Assembly (NCBI RefSeq): GCF_001562255.1
Contig: NZ_CP014301.1
Span: 2,356,001-2,420,000 of the forward strand
From: Bosea sp. PAMC 26642
GTDB lineage: Bacteria > Pseudomonadota > Alphaproteobacteria > Rhizobiales > Beijerinckiaceae
Length of the DNA: 64,000 nt
Direction of reading: 5' to 3'
Shown here: piece after piece, positions 1-8,912 of the stretch
Layout: each line of letters begins with the position of its first letter
How positions within the stretch are numbered: position 1 is the first letter of the stretch
Made by a program: the position numbers and the translations under genes
The notes under the pieces: model-generated
The model's database searches: none
Told to the model about the DNA's origin: nothing
The model's input: the letters and a program-made list of their open reading frames with translations, nothing else

Positions 1-307
1 AGACCATCGGCCGCTCGACCTCGCCGTCTATCGTCAGCCGCCAGTCCTCGACCGGTCCGATCTCCGGCAGCGCCCCGTTGTTGCGGATGAAGAAGGCGTC
101 GACCGGCGTGATCGCCTCGTCGAGCAGATCCAGCCCCGGCTCTGCGTTCAGCGCTTCCTCGTCATGGACATGGAGTCCCGGCTTGAGGCGGCGAAGCAAA
201 GGCAGTTCAGCGAGACGATGGGGCAAAAGCAACCTTGTAGATCGACCAAAGGGATCGCGACGCGCGCCGCACGAACCGGAAGCTAGCAGCCCTGTCGCGG
301 CGATCAA
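1..307 (-). CDS. Sulfite oxidase-like molybdopterin oxidoreductase, N-terminal part
   Basis: This minus-strand frame stays open from about 307 to the left edge, and the rest of the gene lies outside the window. The readable part contains FFIRNNGALPEI followed by EDWRLTIDGEVERPM, which is the typical start of the oxidoreductase molybdopterin-binding domain of sulfite oxidase/SorA/YedY-type enzymes. These oxidise sulfite or reduce S/N-oxides, usually in the periplasm. The extreme N-terminus has a short hydrophobic, Ala/Ser-rich stretch ending in a Cys (GLLASGSC), which could be an export or lipoprotein signal. No ATG is available, so I assume a TTG at 307 just past the fadD-like stop. The start is uncertain and the family assignment is fairly secure. 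Confidence 0.65.
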   Translation of the reverse strand, partial: MIAATGLLASGSCGARRDPFGRSTRLLLPHRLAELPLLRRLKPGLHVHDEEALNAEPGLDLLDEAITPVDAFFIRNNGALPEIGPVEDWRLTIDGEVERPMV

Positions 308-309
308 GC

Positions 310-2025
310 TCAGCGCTTGACCGCCGCCTCCTCGCGCAGCGCGCGGCGCAGGACCTTGCCGACATTGGTCTTCGGCAGGTTCTCGCGGAAGACGATCTGC
401 TTGGGCACCTTGTAGCCGGTCAGGTTGTCCTTGCAGAAGGCGCGCAAAGCCTCGGCGGTCAGCGCCTCATCACGCTTGACGACGAAGGCGGTGACGGCCT
501 CGCCCGAATGTTCGTCAGGCAAGCCGACCACCGCCGCCTCCAGAACGCCCGGATGCAAGGCGAGCACGTCCTCGACCTCGTTGGGATAGACGTTGAAGCC
601 CGAGACCAGGACCATGTCCTTCATCCGGTCGACGATCTTGATCTGGCCGTCCGGCAGCATCACGCCGACATCCCCGGAGCGGAAAAAGCCGTCCGGCGTC
701 ATCACCTTGGCGGTTTCGTCGGGGCGGTTCCAGTAGCCCGCCATGACCTGCGGGCCGCGGATGCAGATCTCGCCTGCTTCTCCCAAAGCCATGTCGTTGC
801 CCTCGGCGTCGCGGATGGCGATGTCGGTCGAGGGCAGCGGAAAGCCGATCGTCCCGGTGAACTCGGCGATGTCGGGCCGGTTGATCGAGGCGACCGGCGA
901 GGTCTCCGAAAGCCCGTAGCCCTCGACGATCGGCTTGCCGGTGACGTCCTTCCAGCGCTTGGCGACGGCAGCCTGCGTGGCCATGCCGCCCGCCACCGAA
1001 AAGCGCAATTCGGAGAAATCGACGCTCTTGAAATCGGGATGGTTGGCGAGCGCGTTGTAGAGCGTATTGACGCCCGACATCAGCGTGAAGCGGCTCGCCT
1101 TCAGCGTCTTGACGAAGCCGGAGATGTCGCGCGGATTGGCGATCAGCAGCCCCTTGGCGCCGATGCGCAACATGAACATGCAGCAGCATGTCAGCGCGAA
1201 GATATGATACAGCGGCAGCGCGGTGATCATGACATGCTGGTAGTCGCTGCGGCCGAGCGGCGGCTCCAGCGCCCAGCCGAGCCAGAGGCCGGATTGCTCG
1301 ACATTCGAGGCGACGTTGCGATGCGTCAGCGTTGCGGCCTTGGCGACGCCCGTGGTTCCGCCGGTATATTGCAGGAAGGCGACGTCGTCGGGCAGGACGG
1401 TCACCGGCGTCATCGTGCCATGGCCGGCCAGGATCGCCTTGAGCGTCACGAAACCTGGCAGATGGAACGGCTTGACGACCTTCTTTATCCTGCGGGCGAC
1501 GAAGTTCACGATCGAGCCCTTGAAGCCCATCAGGTCGCCGGCGGTGGCGACGATGATTGTATCGAGCTTCAGCCCGGACCGCGCCTCCTCGACGACATGG
1601 GCGAAATTCTCGATCACCACCAGCGCGCGCGCGCCGGAATCGTTGAGCTGATGCGTCAGCTCCCGGGCCGTGTAGAGCGGATTGACGTTGACGACGGTGA
1701 AGCCGCCGATCAGCGCCCCGAAGATCGTCGCCGGATAGGCCAGGATATTGGGCATCATCAAGGCGACCCGGTCGCCCTTCTGGAAGCCTTTTGCCTGAAG
1801 CCAGGCCGCGAAGGCCTGCGCAGCCCGGCCGGTCTCCGCGAAGCTGATCGTGGCGCCGAAACTCTCGAAGGCCGGGCGCGCGGCATAGGTCTCGCAAGCG
1901 GAACCGATCAGGGCCGCGAGCGTACCGACCTTGGTCTCGTCGATTCGAGGCGGAACCGCCGGAGGATAATGCGCCAGCCACGGGCGCGCGTCGTGTTTCG
2001 CCTGAGCGGCGCCTGTCGCAGTCAT
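310..2025 (-). CDS. fadD: Long-chain fatty-acid-CoA ligase (AMP-forming)
   Basis: This 571-residue enzyme of the adenylate-forming family activates fatty acids to acyl-CoA through an acyl-AMP, feeding beta-oxidation or lipid synthesis. The ATP/AMP P-loop YTGGTTGVAK lies at about residues 220-229. It is followed by GYGLSETSP, then the RSGDVG hinge region with DRMKDMVLVSGFNVYPNEVE, and the C-terminal PKTNVGKVLRR with the catalytic lysine. The length matches FadD (about 560). The ATG start is preceded by a good GGGAGG five to six bases upstream. The 193-bp gap upstream is AT-rich near 2130-2160 and probably holds its promoter. Substrate chain length cannot be read from sequence; a medium-chain ligase is the main alternative. 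Confidence 0.9.
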   Translation of the reverse strand: MTATGAAQAKHDARPWLAHYPPAVPPRIDETKVGTLAALIGSACETYAARPAFESFGATISFAETGRAAQAFAAWLQAKGFQKGDRVALMMPNILAYPATIFGALIGGFTVVNVNPLYTARELTHQLNDSGARALVVIENFAHVVEEARSGLKLDTIIVATAGDLMGFKGSIVNFVARRIKKVVKPFHLPGFVTLKAILAGHGTMTPVTVLPDDVAFLQYTGGTTGVAKAATLTHRNVASNVEQSGLWLGWALEPPLGRSDYQHVMITALPLYHIFALTCCCMFMLRIGAKGLLIANPRDISGFVKTLKASRFTLMSGVNTLYNALANHPDFKSVDFSELRFSVAGGMATQAAVAKRWKDVTGKPIVEGYGLSETSPVASINRPDIAEFTGTIGFPLPSTDIAIRDAEGNDMALGEAGEICIRGPQVMAGYWNRPDETAKVMTPDGFFRSGDVGVMLPDGQIKIVDRMKDMVLVSGFNVYPNEVEDVLALHPGVLEAAVVGLPDEHSGEAVTAFVVKRDEALTAEALRAFCKDNLTGYKVPKQIVFRENLPKTNVGKVLRRALREEAAVKR

Positions 2026-2218
2026 GATCGCCTCCCAACTCGCCCTTCATTGGCTCCGTCGAGCGAAGCAGCGGGCTTTTTCCCGATCATACACTGCGGA
2101 AGGGCGGCGAAGGGTGCAAGCGCTCGAGGCGATAATTGTGATAAAGTTTAGTTATGAACTTTTGCGCGAAAACTTCGGAATGGCGCCAAAGGGCAGTGAC
2201 CGCACGCGCACGTCCTGC

Positions 2219-3007
2219 TCAAAGATTGCGGCGCTCGCCGCGCAGGGTGGCAAGCCCGATGCCGGCTGCGTCGAAGCCGCCATCCACGGCAAGAATCTGG
2301 CCGGTGATGTAGCTCGCCTTGTCGCTGCACAGGAAGAAGATCGCCTCAGCGAGTTCCTCCTCGAGCCCATAGCGGGCAAGCGGGATGGCGTCGCGATAAT
2401 CGGCCCTGATCTCGGGCGAATGCACCGCCTTGGCCATGGCGGTATCGACCGGCCCCGGCGCGACCGCATTGACCCGGATGCCGAGCGAGGCGAGTTCGGC
2501 CGCCTGCTGCTTGGTGAGATGGGCGAGCGCCGCCTTCGAGGTGCCGTAGGCGACGCGCAGCGTCGATGCCCGCAGCCCCGAAATCGAGGTGATGTTGACG
2601 ATCGCGCCACCACCCGTATCGGCCATGAGCGGCGCCGCCGACTGCGTCGTCAGGAAGGGCCCGGTCAGGTTGACCGCGAGCACCCGGTTCCACTCCTCAT
2701 GGCTGGTTTCCAGCAGCGGCTTGAACACGGCAGTGCCGGCATTGTTGACAAGCGCATCGAGACGTCCGAACCGCGCGATGAGCGCCGCAAAGGCATCGAT
2801 GATCGCGGCGGGATCGGAGATGTCGCAGGGCAGCGCCAGCGTCGCCTCGGGCTGCGCCAGTTCTTCCATCGCCTGTACCAGCGTCTCAGCCTCGATATCG
2901 AGCAGCGCCACCCGCCAGCCCTCGGCCAAAAAGCGCTTCGCCGTGGCGAGCCCGATGCCGCGCGCAGCTCCGGTGATGAGCGCGACCTTGCTGGCAGTCG
3001 AAGGCAT
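2219..3007 (-). CDS. SDR-family oxidoreductase
   Basis: This 262-residue protein is a classical short-chain dehydrogenase/reductase. It has the NAD(P)-binding TGAARGIG near residue 13, the NNAG motif, the catalytic Ser-containing NITSISG, and the YGTSK active-site Tyr/Lys. The C-terminal ITGQILAVDGGFD is typical of FabG/3-hydroxybutyrate dehydrogenase-type members. The substrate cannot be inferred. The gene lies upstream of fadD in the same direction with a 193-bp gap, so a shared role in acyl or hydroxyacid metabolism is possible but not shown. Confidence 0.85.
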   Translation of the reverse strand: MPSTASKVALITGAARGIGLATAKRFLAEGWRVALLDIEAETLVQAMEELAQPEATLALPCDISDPAAIIDAFAALIARFGRLDALVNNAGTAVFKPLLETSHEEWNRVLAVNLTGPFLTTQSAAPLMADTGGGAIVNITSISGLRASTLRVAYGTSKAALAHLTKQQAAELASLGIRVNAVAPGPVDTAMAKAVHSPEIRADYRDAIPLARYGLEEELAEAIFFLCSDKASYITGQILAVDGGFDAAGIGLATLRGERRNL

Positions 3008-3199
3008 GACGGTTCGTCCCTGGATGTCTTTTTCGTTGCCGCAAGCCTATGGCATGGCGGCGTAGTGCCGGCCAAGCCCGCAGCGCACGCGAGCACGCTC
3101 GACAAACGCCCCCGCCTCCTGTATGGCCCGCGCTTCAACTGAAAACAGCGCGCCGTAACGCCCGCGTGAACACACGCGACAACGGCCATGGAGAGAACC

Positions 3200-3595
3200 A
3201 TGAACATCATCGAACAGCTTGACCAGGAGCAGGTCGCCAGGCTCAGCGAAGGCCGCGAGATTCCGCATTTCCAGCCGGGCGACACCGTGCAGGTCAACGT
3301 CAAGGTCAAGGAAGGCGAGCGCAGCCGCGTCCAGGCCTATGAAGGCGTCTGCATCGCGCGCAATGGCGGCGGTCTGAACCAGGCCTTCACGGTCCGCAAG
3401 ATCTCCTATGGCGAGGGCGTCGAGCGCGTCTTCCCGCTCTATTCGCCCAACATCGATTCCATCAAGGTCATCCGCAAGGGCAAGGTGCGCCGCGCCAAGC
3501 TGTATTATCTGCGCGATCGCCGCGGCAAGTCGGCCCGCATCGCCGAGCGCGTCGAGGCCCGTCCGCCCAAGGGCACCAAGGTCGTCGCGAAGTAA
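3200..3595 (+). CDS. rplS: 50S ribosomal protein L19
   Basis: This is ribosomal protein L19 (131 residues), a large-subunit protein at the 30S-50S interface. Recognisable parts are [52 protein letters not shown], and [18 protein letters not shown]. An in-frame ATG exists 12 bases upstream at 3188. I chose 3200 because GGAGAGAACC directly precedes it and forms the ribosome binding site, and because bacterial L19 begins MN(I/L)I. A strong terminator follows at 3625, so the gene ends a transcription unit. Its usual partners (rpsP, rimM, trmD) are not visible nearby. Confidence 0.97.
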   Translation: MNIIEQLDQEQVARLSEGREIPHFQPGDTVQVNVKVKEGERSRVQAYEGVCIARNGGGLNQAFTVRKISYGEGVERVFPLYSPNIDSIKVIRKGKVRRAKLYYLRDRRGKSARIAERVEARPPKGTKVVAK

Positions 3596-3624
3596 GCTTC
3601 GGGCTTTAGTGCGAGGAAGTTTCA

Positions 3625-3652
3625 ACGCGGTCCCTCGGGGCCGCGTTTTTTG
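3625..3652 (+). terminator. Rho-independent terminator of rplS
   Basis: A GC-rich hairpin (left arm ACGCGGTCC, loop CTCG, right arm GGGCCGCGT, with one G-T pair) is followed at once by six T residues. It lies 30 bases after the rplS stop. Confidence 0.9.
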
Positions 3653-3736
3653 TGGTTGCGCTCGCCTGCAGGATCAGACGGGCTGCCTTGCGATCACCCG
3701 GCGCAGCCTCTAGCTTTCGATCAGGGAGACGAAGCC

Positions 3737-4003
3737 ATGGTCACGCTCACCATCTCGATGCCGGATCACCACAAGAGGTGGATCGACACACAGATTGAGC
3801 AGGGCTCCATCGCCAGCACCAGCGACTATGTCAGCGAATTGATCCGGCAGGATCGCCAGCGCCGCGACGTGTTCGAATACTCGCTTGAGGATCTGCAGCG
3901 GCTTGTCGCGGAGGCCGACGCCGGCGGGATCAGTGACGAGACGATCCCGGGCATCCTGGCGCGCGCGAAAGCCGCCGCAAAAATTCGCAGCGACGTCGCG
4001 TGA
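3737..4003 (+). CDS. ParD-like antitoxin (type II TA, CC2985 family)
   Basis: This 88-residue protein starts MVTLTISMPDHHKRWIDTQI, the ribbon-helix-helix DNA-binding fold of ParD antitoxins. An acidic C-terminal tail (LVAEADAGGISDETIPGIL) probably wraps the toxin. I chose the ATG at 3737 because AGGGAGA lies eight bases upstream; the longer open frame from 3650 has no site and adds non-conserved residues. The stop overlaps the toxin start by four bases (GTGA), indicating translational coupling. ParD proteins normally repress their own promoter, but I see no clear palindrome in the short upstream gap. Confidence 0.88.
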   Translation: MVTLTISMPDHHKRWIDTQIEQGSIASTSDYVSELIRQDRQRRDVFEYSLEDLQRLVAEADAGGISDETIPGILARAKAAAKIRSDVA

Positions 4004-4290
4004 CACGCTACGGCCTGAGCAAGCGGGCCACGGACGACCTCTATCAGATTTTTCTCTATGGCTACGAGCAGTTCGGCGTCGCGCAGGCGGAAGCCTATGC
4101 CGAGCGTCTCCACCACGTCTTTCAATTGCTCGCGGACAGCCCGCACATGGGCCGCGCTGCGTCTATGATCGGCGAAGGCGTCCGCCGGCACGAGCATGGT
4201 GCGCATATCGTACTCTACAGGCCAAGCCGCGACGGCGTCTCCATCCTGCGGATCGTTCACAATCGAAGCATGTCGAGGCTCAAGCTCTGA
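4000..4290 (+). CDS. ParE-like toxin (RelE/ParE superfamily)
   Basis: This 96-residue protein has the RelE/ParE fold sequence pattern: YGLSKRATDDLYQIFLYGYEQFG, then LLADSPHMGR, and the C-terminal HIVLYRPSRDGVSILRIVHNRSM. ParE toxins usually poison DNA gyrase, whereas RelE members cut mRNA; the pattern here is ParE-like. It starts with GTG inside the antitoxin stop codon. No disruption is visible, so the module looks intact. Confidence 0.88.
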   Translation: MTRYGLSKRATDDLYQIFLYGYEQFGVAQAEAYAERLHHVFQLLADSPHMGRAASMIGEGVRRHEHGAHIVLYRPSRDGVSILRIVHNRSMSRLKL

Positions 4291-4302
4291 GCGCCGTGCC
4301 GC

Positions 4303-4701
4303 TCACTCCTGCCCGCCAAACGTCATGTCGCGGCGCGCCGTCAGGATGCTGATCGAATAGCCCGCCACCACATCGACGAGCGCCATCAGCGTGATGATCA
4401 GGAAGGTGCCGGTGCCGAAACCGGGGATCAGCAGGAACCCGACGAAGCTGACGATGAAGACCAGCATCGAGAGGCCGTGGTTGACGATCGAGCTCGACCG
4501 GGCGCTGGTTGCGTTCATGATCTCGAAGAACAGCACGATGGTCGAGATCGCCAGCAGGAGCTCGCTGACGGTCAGCGAGAAATGCGAGGTCGAGGGCAGA
4601 GGGAAACTCACGATCTCGCGCCCGAGCGGCAGGCCCATCACGGTGACCGCGACGGCATAGGCGACGACCGCCAGCACCATGAAGGGAAAGAACCGCAGCA
4701 T
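4303..4701 (-). CDS. Small four-helix membrane protein, function unknown
   Basis: This is a predicted inner-membrane protein of 132 residues with about four hydrophobic segments (FPFMVLAVVAYAVAV, ELLLAISTIVLFFEIM, MLVFIVSFVGFLLIPGF, FLIITLMALVDVVAGYSI). I do not recognise a named family. An upstream in-frame start at 4773 would add an Arg/Ala-rich stretch without membrane character, so the ATG at 4701 (MLRFFPFM) is preferred. It converges on the ParDE pair with only 12 bases between stops. Confidence 0.6.
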   Translation of the reverse strand: MLRFFPFMVLAVVAYAVAVTVMGLPLGREIVSFPLPSTSHFSLTVSELLLAISTIVLFFEIMNATSARSSSIVNHGLSMLVFIVSFVGFLLIPGFGTGTFLIITLMALVDVVAGYSISILTARRDMTFGGQE

Positions 4702-5088
4702 CGTCTCATCCGTCTCGTTGCAAGGCGCGAGCCGCGCCACTGCCTGCATAGCAGCAGCCCGCGCAGGACGCATCGGCTTCGTTGCCGCTGCAGTCTGGAA
4801 CTGTTAGAACCCCGCCATGACGAGACCGCGACCAGTCGAGAGGAGCCGCCGCTGCGCCGTGCGCCGCGAGGTGAACCTGCGCCTGCCAACGACTCAAGGG
4901 TTCGCCGCGCTGCATGATCATGCCCGCTTGCCCTGGCGCTTTTTCGGCCGCTTCACCGCGTCGATCGCCGCAGGCCTTACCAGCGCCTGAGACCGGCCCT
5001 CCGGCCGGCGACAGGCTGTTGCAGCGCGCCGCCGGACCCGTGCCGGCCCACTCGATTTCGTCTCGACCCGCCAAAAGGCATCCAAGCC
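4702..5088. other. Intergenic region upstream of leuC
   Basis: These 387 bases contain no gene I can support. A perfect hairpin (CCGGCC / GGCCGG, 4993-5008) lies about 80 bases before leuC. It has no following T-run, and I see no leader peptide rich in leucine codons, so attenuation is not supported. The region must contain the promoters of both divergent genes. Confidence 0.4.
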
Positions 5089-6507
5089 ATGACCTCTTCC
5101 GCAACTCCCCGCACCCTCTACGACAAGATCTTCGACGACCACATCGTCGACCGGCAAGAGGACGGTACCTGCCTGCTCTACATCGATCGCCACCTCGTCC
5201 ATGAGGTCACGAGCCCTCAGGCTTTCGAGGGCCTGCGTATGACGGGCCGCAAGGTCCATGCTCCCCACAAGACGCTGGCCGTCGTCGACCACAACATCCC
5301 CACCACCGACCGCTCGAAGGGCATAGTCGAGGAGGAGAGCCGCATCCAGGTCGAGGCGCTGGCGAAGAATGCCAAGGATTTCGGCGTCGAGTATTTCAAC
5401 GAGCTCGATATTCGCCAGGGCATCGTCCACATCGTCGGCCCCGAGCAGGGCTTCACCTTGCCCGGCACGACAATCGTCTGCGGCGACAGCCACACTTCGA
5501 CCCACGGCGCCTTCGGCGCGCTGGCACATGGCATCGGCACCTCGGAGGTCGAGCATGTGCTCGCCACCCAGACGCTGATCCAGAAGAAGGCGAAGAACAT
5601 GCTCGTCCAGGTGGACGGCACGCTGGCCTCAGGCGTCACCGCCAAGGACATCACGCTGGCCATCATCGGCGAGATCGGCACCGCCGGCGGCACCGGCTCA
5701 GTCATCGAATATGCCGGCGAGGCGATCCGCGCGCTCTCGATGGAAGGCCGCATGACGCTCTGCAACATGTCGATCGAGGGCGGCGCCCGCGCCGGCATGG
5801 TCGCGCCCGACGAGAAGGCCTATGCCTATCTCAAGGGCCGCCCCAAATCGCCCAAGGGCGACGCCTGGGATGCTGCCGTCCGCTATTGGGAGACGCTGGC
5901 CTCCGACGAGGGCTCCTATTTCGACCGAATCGTGAAGCTCGACGCCAACAACCTGCCGCCGATCGTGTCCTGGGGCACGAGCCCGGAGGACGTGATCTCG
6001 GTCGCAGGCGCCGTGCCGGACCCCGCTCTGATCGAGGACGAGACCAAGCGCAGCTCCAAGCAGCGCGCGCTCGACTATATGGGCCTCAAGGCCGGCACGA
6101 AGATGGTCGATATCCCGCTCGACGTGATCTGGATCGGCTCCTGCACCAATGGCCGCATCGAGGATCTGCGCGCGGTCGCAAAGATCGTCGAGGGCAAGAC
6201 CATCGCAGGCTCGCTCGACTACGCCATGATCGTGCCGGGCTCTGGCCTCGTGAAGCAGCAGGCCGAGGCCGAGGGGCTGGACAAGATCTTCCTCGCGGCC
6301 GGCTTCGAATGGCGCGAGCCGGGCTGCTCGATGTGTCTTGCGATGAACCCCGACCAGCTCAAGCCGGGCCAGCGCGCCGCCTCGACCTCGAACCGCAATT
6401 TCGAGGGCCGCCAGGGCTTCAAGGGTCGCACGCATCTCGTCTCGCCGCAGATGGCGGCGGCCGCCGCTCTGGTGGGCCACTTCGTCGATGTCAGGACGAT
6501 GGGGTGA
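5089..6507 (+). CDS. leuC: 3-isopropylmalate dehydratase large subunit
   Basis: LeuC (472 residues) with LeuD isomerises 2-isopropylmalate to 3-isopropylmalate in leucine synthesis. It is an aconitase-family [4Fe-4S] enzyme. The three cluster cysteines are C352 (GSCTNGR), C413 and C416 (PGCSMC). Other family motifs are [10 protein letters not shown] and [12 protein letters not shown]. The length is typical. The small subunit gene leuD lies 2.4 kb downstream rather than adjacent, with five unrelated genes between them in the same direction. The start is [15 protein letters not shown]; no strong ribosome site is visible. Confidence 0.96.
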   Translation: MTSSATPRTLYDKIFDDHIVDRQEDGTCLLYIDRHLVHEVTSPQAFEGLRMTGRKVHAPHKTLAVVDHNIPTTDRSKGIVEEESRIQVEALAKNAKDFGVEYFNELDIRQGIVHIVGPEQGFTLPGTTIVCGDSHTSTHGAFGALAHGIGTSEVEHVLATQTLIQKKAKNMLVQVDGTLASGVTAKDITLAIIGEIGTAGGTGSVIEYAGEAIRALSMEGRMTLCNMSIEGGARAGMVAPDEKAYAYLKGRPKSPKGDAWDAAVRYWETLASDEGSYFDRIVKLDANNLPPIVSWGTSPEDVISVAGAVPDPALIEDETKRSSKQRALDYMGLKAGTKMVDIPLDVIWIGSCTNGRIEDLRAVAKIVEGKTIAGSLDYAMIVPGSGLVKQQAEAEGLDKIFLAAGFEWREPGCSMCLAMNPDQLKPGQRAASTSNRNFEGRQGFKGRTHLVSPQMAAAAALVGHFVDVRTMG

Positions 6508-6532
6508 GAAAAGGCAGGCGGGGGTAGCAAAC

Positions 6533-6778
6533 ATGTCGACAGACCCCCGCGAAGCCGCCCGCGCTGCCGAGGCCAAGGCCGCGCTCGATCGCGTCAAGCG
6601 CGACGACGAGAGCTTCCTGGGCTCATCGATGGGCCGCGCCGCCGACCATTTCGCCGGCGGCGACGCGCCCGAGGGCGACAAGATCGAGCTCTGGGGCCGG
6701 CGCATCGGCCGCTCTCTGTCTCTGCTGGGCGTCATCGTGCTGGCCTGGTGGCTCGGCCATCAACTGAAGGTCTGGTGA
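6533..6778 (+). CDS. Small C-terminally anchored membrane protein
   Basis: This is a hypothetical protein of 81 residues. The N-terminal half is charged and probably helical (REAARAAEAKAALDRVKRDD). The C-terminus has one transmembrane segment (SLLGVIVLAWWLGHQL), suggesting a tail-anchored protein facing the cytoplasm. I chose the ATG at 6533 because a GGCGGGGG purine stretch precedes it and because the longer ORF from 6488 overlaps the leuC end. The stop overlaps the next start by one base (TGATG), so it is probably co-translated with the zincin gene. Confidence 0.65.
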   Translation: MSTDPREAARAAEAKAALDRVKRDDESFLGSSMGRAADHFAGGDAPEGDKIELWGRRIGRSLSLLGVIVLAWWLGHQLKVW

Positions 6779-7251
6779 TGGGCTCGGTACCCTCCGTTTC
6801 CGCATCGGCCAGCGCATCGGCCCACGCGCAGTCCTCGCCCTCCGTCGCCTGGGACGAGGCGAAGGCGCCCGGCGCTGAACAGTTCGAAATCCTCGCCCAG
6901 GCCGCCTTCGACCGGCTGCCAGCCGAATTCCAGGCGCTCTGCAGCGACGTCGTCTTCAACGTCACGGAGTTTCCGGAGGACGACGTGCTGAAGGAACTCG
7001 AAGCCGAGAGCCCATTCGACATCCTCGGCCTTTTCTCCGGCATCGGCCTGCCCCAGCAGGGCTCCGGCCCGCAGACGGGCCAGATGCCCAACATGATACA
7101 CCTCTACCGCCGCCCGATTCTCGACTACTGGGCGGAAAACGAAGAAAGCCTGGGCGACATCGTCACCCATGTGCTCGTCCACGAGATCGGCCACCATTTC
7201 GGCTTTTCCGACGAGGACATGGAAGCGATCGAAGCGGCCGCGGAGCGATAG
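6778..7251 (+). CDS. Zincin-like metallopeptidase family protein
   Basis: This 157-residue protein carries a zinc-protease signature HEIGHHFG near its C-terminus, preceded by GDIVTHVLV and followed by FSDEDMEAIE. This matches the zincin_1 (DUF1025) family of small cytosolic putative metallopeptidases. The family core begins at FEILAQAAFDRLPAEF; the first 35 residues are Ser/Ala-rich and poorly conserved in appearance. The start ATG overlaps the preceding stop (TGATG). The biological substrate is unknown. Confidence 0.82.
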   Translation: MGSVPSVSASASASAHAQSSPSVAWDEAKAPGAEQFEILAQAAFDRLPAEFQALCSDVVFNVTEFPEDDVLKELEAESPFDILGLFSGIGLPQQGSGPQTGQMPNMIHLYRRPILDYWAENEESLGDIVTHVLVHEIGHHFGFSDEDMEAIEAAAER

Positions 7252-7258
7252 ACTGATT

Positions 7259-7891
7259 ATGCTGGACGAACTCATGCGGCACTGGCCCCAGCTGGCACTG
7301 GTCTATTCCGCCTTCATCGTCGCGGTCGCCAGTCCCGGGCCGAGCAATCTCGTCATCATGGCGACCTCGATGGAACGCGGACGCCGCGCCGGCATGATCC
7401 TCGGTCTCGGCGTCACCACGGGCTCCCTGACCTGGGGCATCCTGGCCGCCATCGGCATGTCGAGCCTGATCGTCGCCCATCCCGAAGCGCTCTACGGCAT
7501 CAAGATCCTCGGCGGGCTCTATCTGCTGTATCTCGCCTGGCGCTCCGCCCGTTCGGCGATGCGGAACGAGGCGCCTCCGGTTCAGGCCGTCGCCTCGGGC
7601 CGGCGCACCTGGCTGCGCGGCCTTCTCATGCATCTGACCAACCCGAAGGCGATCCTGAGCTGGACGGCGATCATCGCGCTCGGCCTGCGCCCCGATGCGC
7701 CGGTATCGGTCGTCTGCGCCATCATCGTCGGCTGCGCGCTGATCTCGCTCGTCATCAATCAGGGCTATGCCGTGCTGTTTTCGACGGCATCCATGATCGC
7801 GGGCTACCGCAGGATTCGGCGGCGAGCGGAAGCATGCCTCGCCGCCTTCTTCGCCTTCGCAAGCTTCAAGCTGCTTACGACGCAAATGTGA
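7259..7891 (+). CDS. LysE/RhtB-family amino-acid exporter
   Basis: This 210-residue inner-membrane protein has about six hydrophobic segments and the family signature ASPGPSNLVIMATSMERGRR near the N-terminus. Further motifs are GIKILGGLYLLYLAWRS and LMHLTNPKAILSW. LysE/RhtB proteins export amino acids or related metabolites by proton antiport. I chose the ATG at 7259 (MLDELMRHW), seven bases after the zincin stop; the longer frame overlaps that gene in a non-hydrophobic stretch. The substrate is unknown. Confidence 0.88.
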   Translation: MLDELMRHWPQLALVYSAFIVAVASPGPSNLVIMATSMERGRRAGMILGLGVTTGSLTWGILAAIGMSSLIVAHPEALYGIKILGGLYLLYLAWRSARSAMRNEAPPVQAVASGRRTWLRGLLMHLTNPKAILSWTAIIALGLRPDAPVSVVCAIIVGCALISLVINQGYAVLFSTASMIAGYRRIRRRAEACLAAFFAFASFKLLTTQM

Positions 7892-7985
7892 GACGCAGCG
7901 ACGATGGGACCGCTTGTCCGGCCATAGTGAAGTCGCCATCGCCGCTTCTACTGCAGCAGACGCCGCCCCGAACCGGAGACGCCCC

Positions 7986-8333
7986 ATGCGCCGCCTTGCC
8001 CTCGCCGCTGCTGCTCTTGCCCTCCCCGCCGCGGCCCTCGCCCATCACGGCTGGGGCTCCTATGACGCCCAAAACCCGGTGACGCTGACCGGGCTGGTCA
8101 AGACGCTCGAATTCGTCAATCCCCACGTTCATGTCGATCTCACCGCCGCCGACGGCAAGGACTGGGAGCTGACCTTCGCCCCGCCTTCGCGAATGCAGTC
8201 GCGCGGCGCCATCGAGAGCCTGATCAAGATCGGCACCACGATCACGGCCTATGGCTACCCCAGCCGCGTGAAGCCGGGCGAGATGCGGGCGGAATGGATC
8301 GAGGTCGCCGGCAAGCGCTACGAGTTGAGATGA
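7986..8333 (+). CDS. Exported DUF6152-type protein
   Basis: This 115-residue protein has a clear Sec signal peptide (MRRLALAAAALALPAAALA) followed by HHGWGSYD. The mature part is a small beta-rich domain with VTLTGLVKTLEFVNPHVHVDL and a C-terminal MRAEWIEVAGKRYELR. The HHGWGSYD start and NPH motif are typical of DUF6152 proteins, possibly metal-binding through the histidines (inference). It sits four bases upstream of a membrane protein gene and is probably co-transcribed with it. Confidence 0.75.
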   Translation: MRRLALAAAALALPAAALAHHGWGSYDAQNPVTLTGLVKTLEFVNPHVHVDLTAADGKDWELTFAPPSRMQSRGAIESLIKIGTTITAYGYPSRVKPGEMRAEWIEVAGKRYELR

Positions 8334-8337
8334 GCCG

Positions 8338-8814
8338 GTGGAGCACGGCATTCCCAATCCGTTGCTTTGGCTCGAACGCTCGGGCTTCGGCCTCCTGATC
8401 CGTGACGCCGTGCTGATCTATCCCGTCGCCAACGTCGTGCATGTCCTGGCCGTGCTGGTCTTCTTCGCCAGTGTCGCGATCATGGATCTGCGCGTCCTCG
8501 GCGCGCTCCGCGAGGACGCCACGGGGGCCGTCATCCGCCGCTTCCGCCCCGTCGCGATCGGCGCCTTCTGCGTGCTGGTTGTCTCAGGTCTCGTGCTGTT
8601 CACGCCCGAGGCGAGCGCGATCATCAGGAACCCCTCCTTCCAGATCAAGCTCGCTTTAATCGCCATAGGGCTGCTGAACGTGCTCTGGCTCGAGCACGCG
8701 CTGAAGCGCGGCTATCCCGGCATGACGGCGCGCGCCGCGCGGGTGCCGGCCGCGCTCTCGCTGGTGATCTGGCTCGGCGTCGCGGCAGCCGGGCGCTACA
8801 TCGCCTATATCTGA
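8338..8814 (+). CDS. Conserved membrane protein (DUF6644-like)
   Basis: This protein of 158 residues has about four transmembrane segments: YPVANVVHVLAVLVFFASVA, AIGAFCVLVVSGLVLF, IKLALIAIGLLNVLWL, and ALSLVIWLGVAAAGRYIAYI. It starts with GTG at 8338. Several conserved histidines in or near helices (VHVLAV, LEHALKRG) recall small cytochrome- or copper-type membrane proteins. I believe this corresponds to DUF6644, which often accompanies DUF6152, but the name is from memory. The function is unknown; a shared metal or redox role with its neighbour is inference. Confidence 0.65.
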   Translation: MEHGIPNPLLWLERSGFGLLIRDAVLIYPVANVVHVLAVLVFFASVAIMDLRVLGALREDATGAVIRRFRPVAIGAFCVLVVSGLVLFTPEASAIIRNPSFQIKLALIAIGLLNVLWLEHALKRGYPGMTARAARVPAALSLVIWLGVAAAGRYIAYI

Positions 8815-8912
8815 CGGCAGCGCATTGACGCGAGCGCAACGCCGTCAGGGCCTTGCGCCATCTTTGCGGAGCCCCCGAGTTCGGCTAAAGGACTGTCGAT
8901 CAGGAGTTTCCC

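Noticed and set aside
4914..5204. Possible leader peptide for leuC attenuation
   Set aside because: It has no leucine-codon run and no terminator hairpin with a T-tract.
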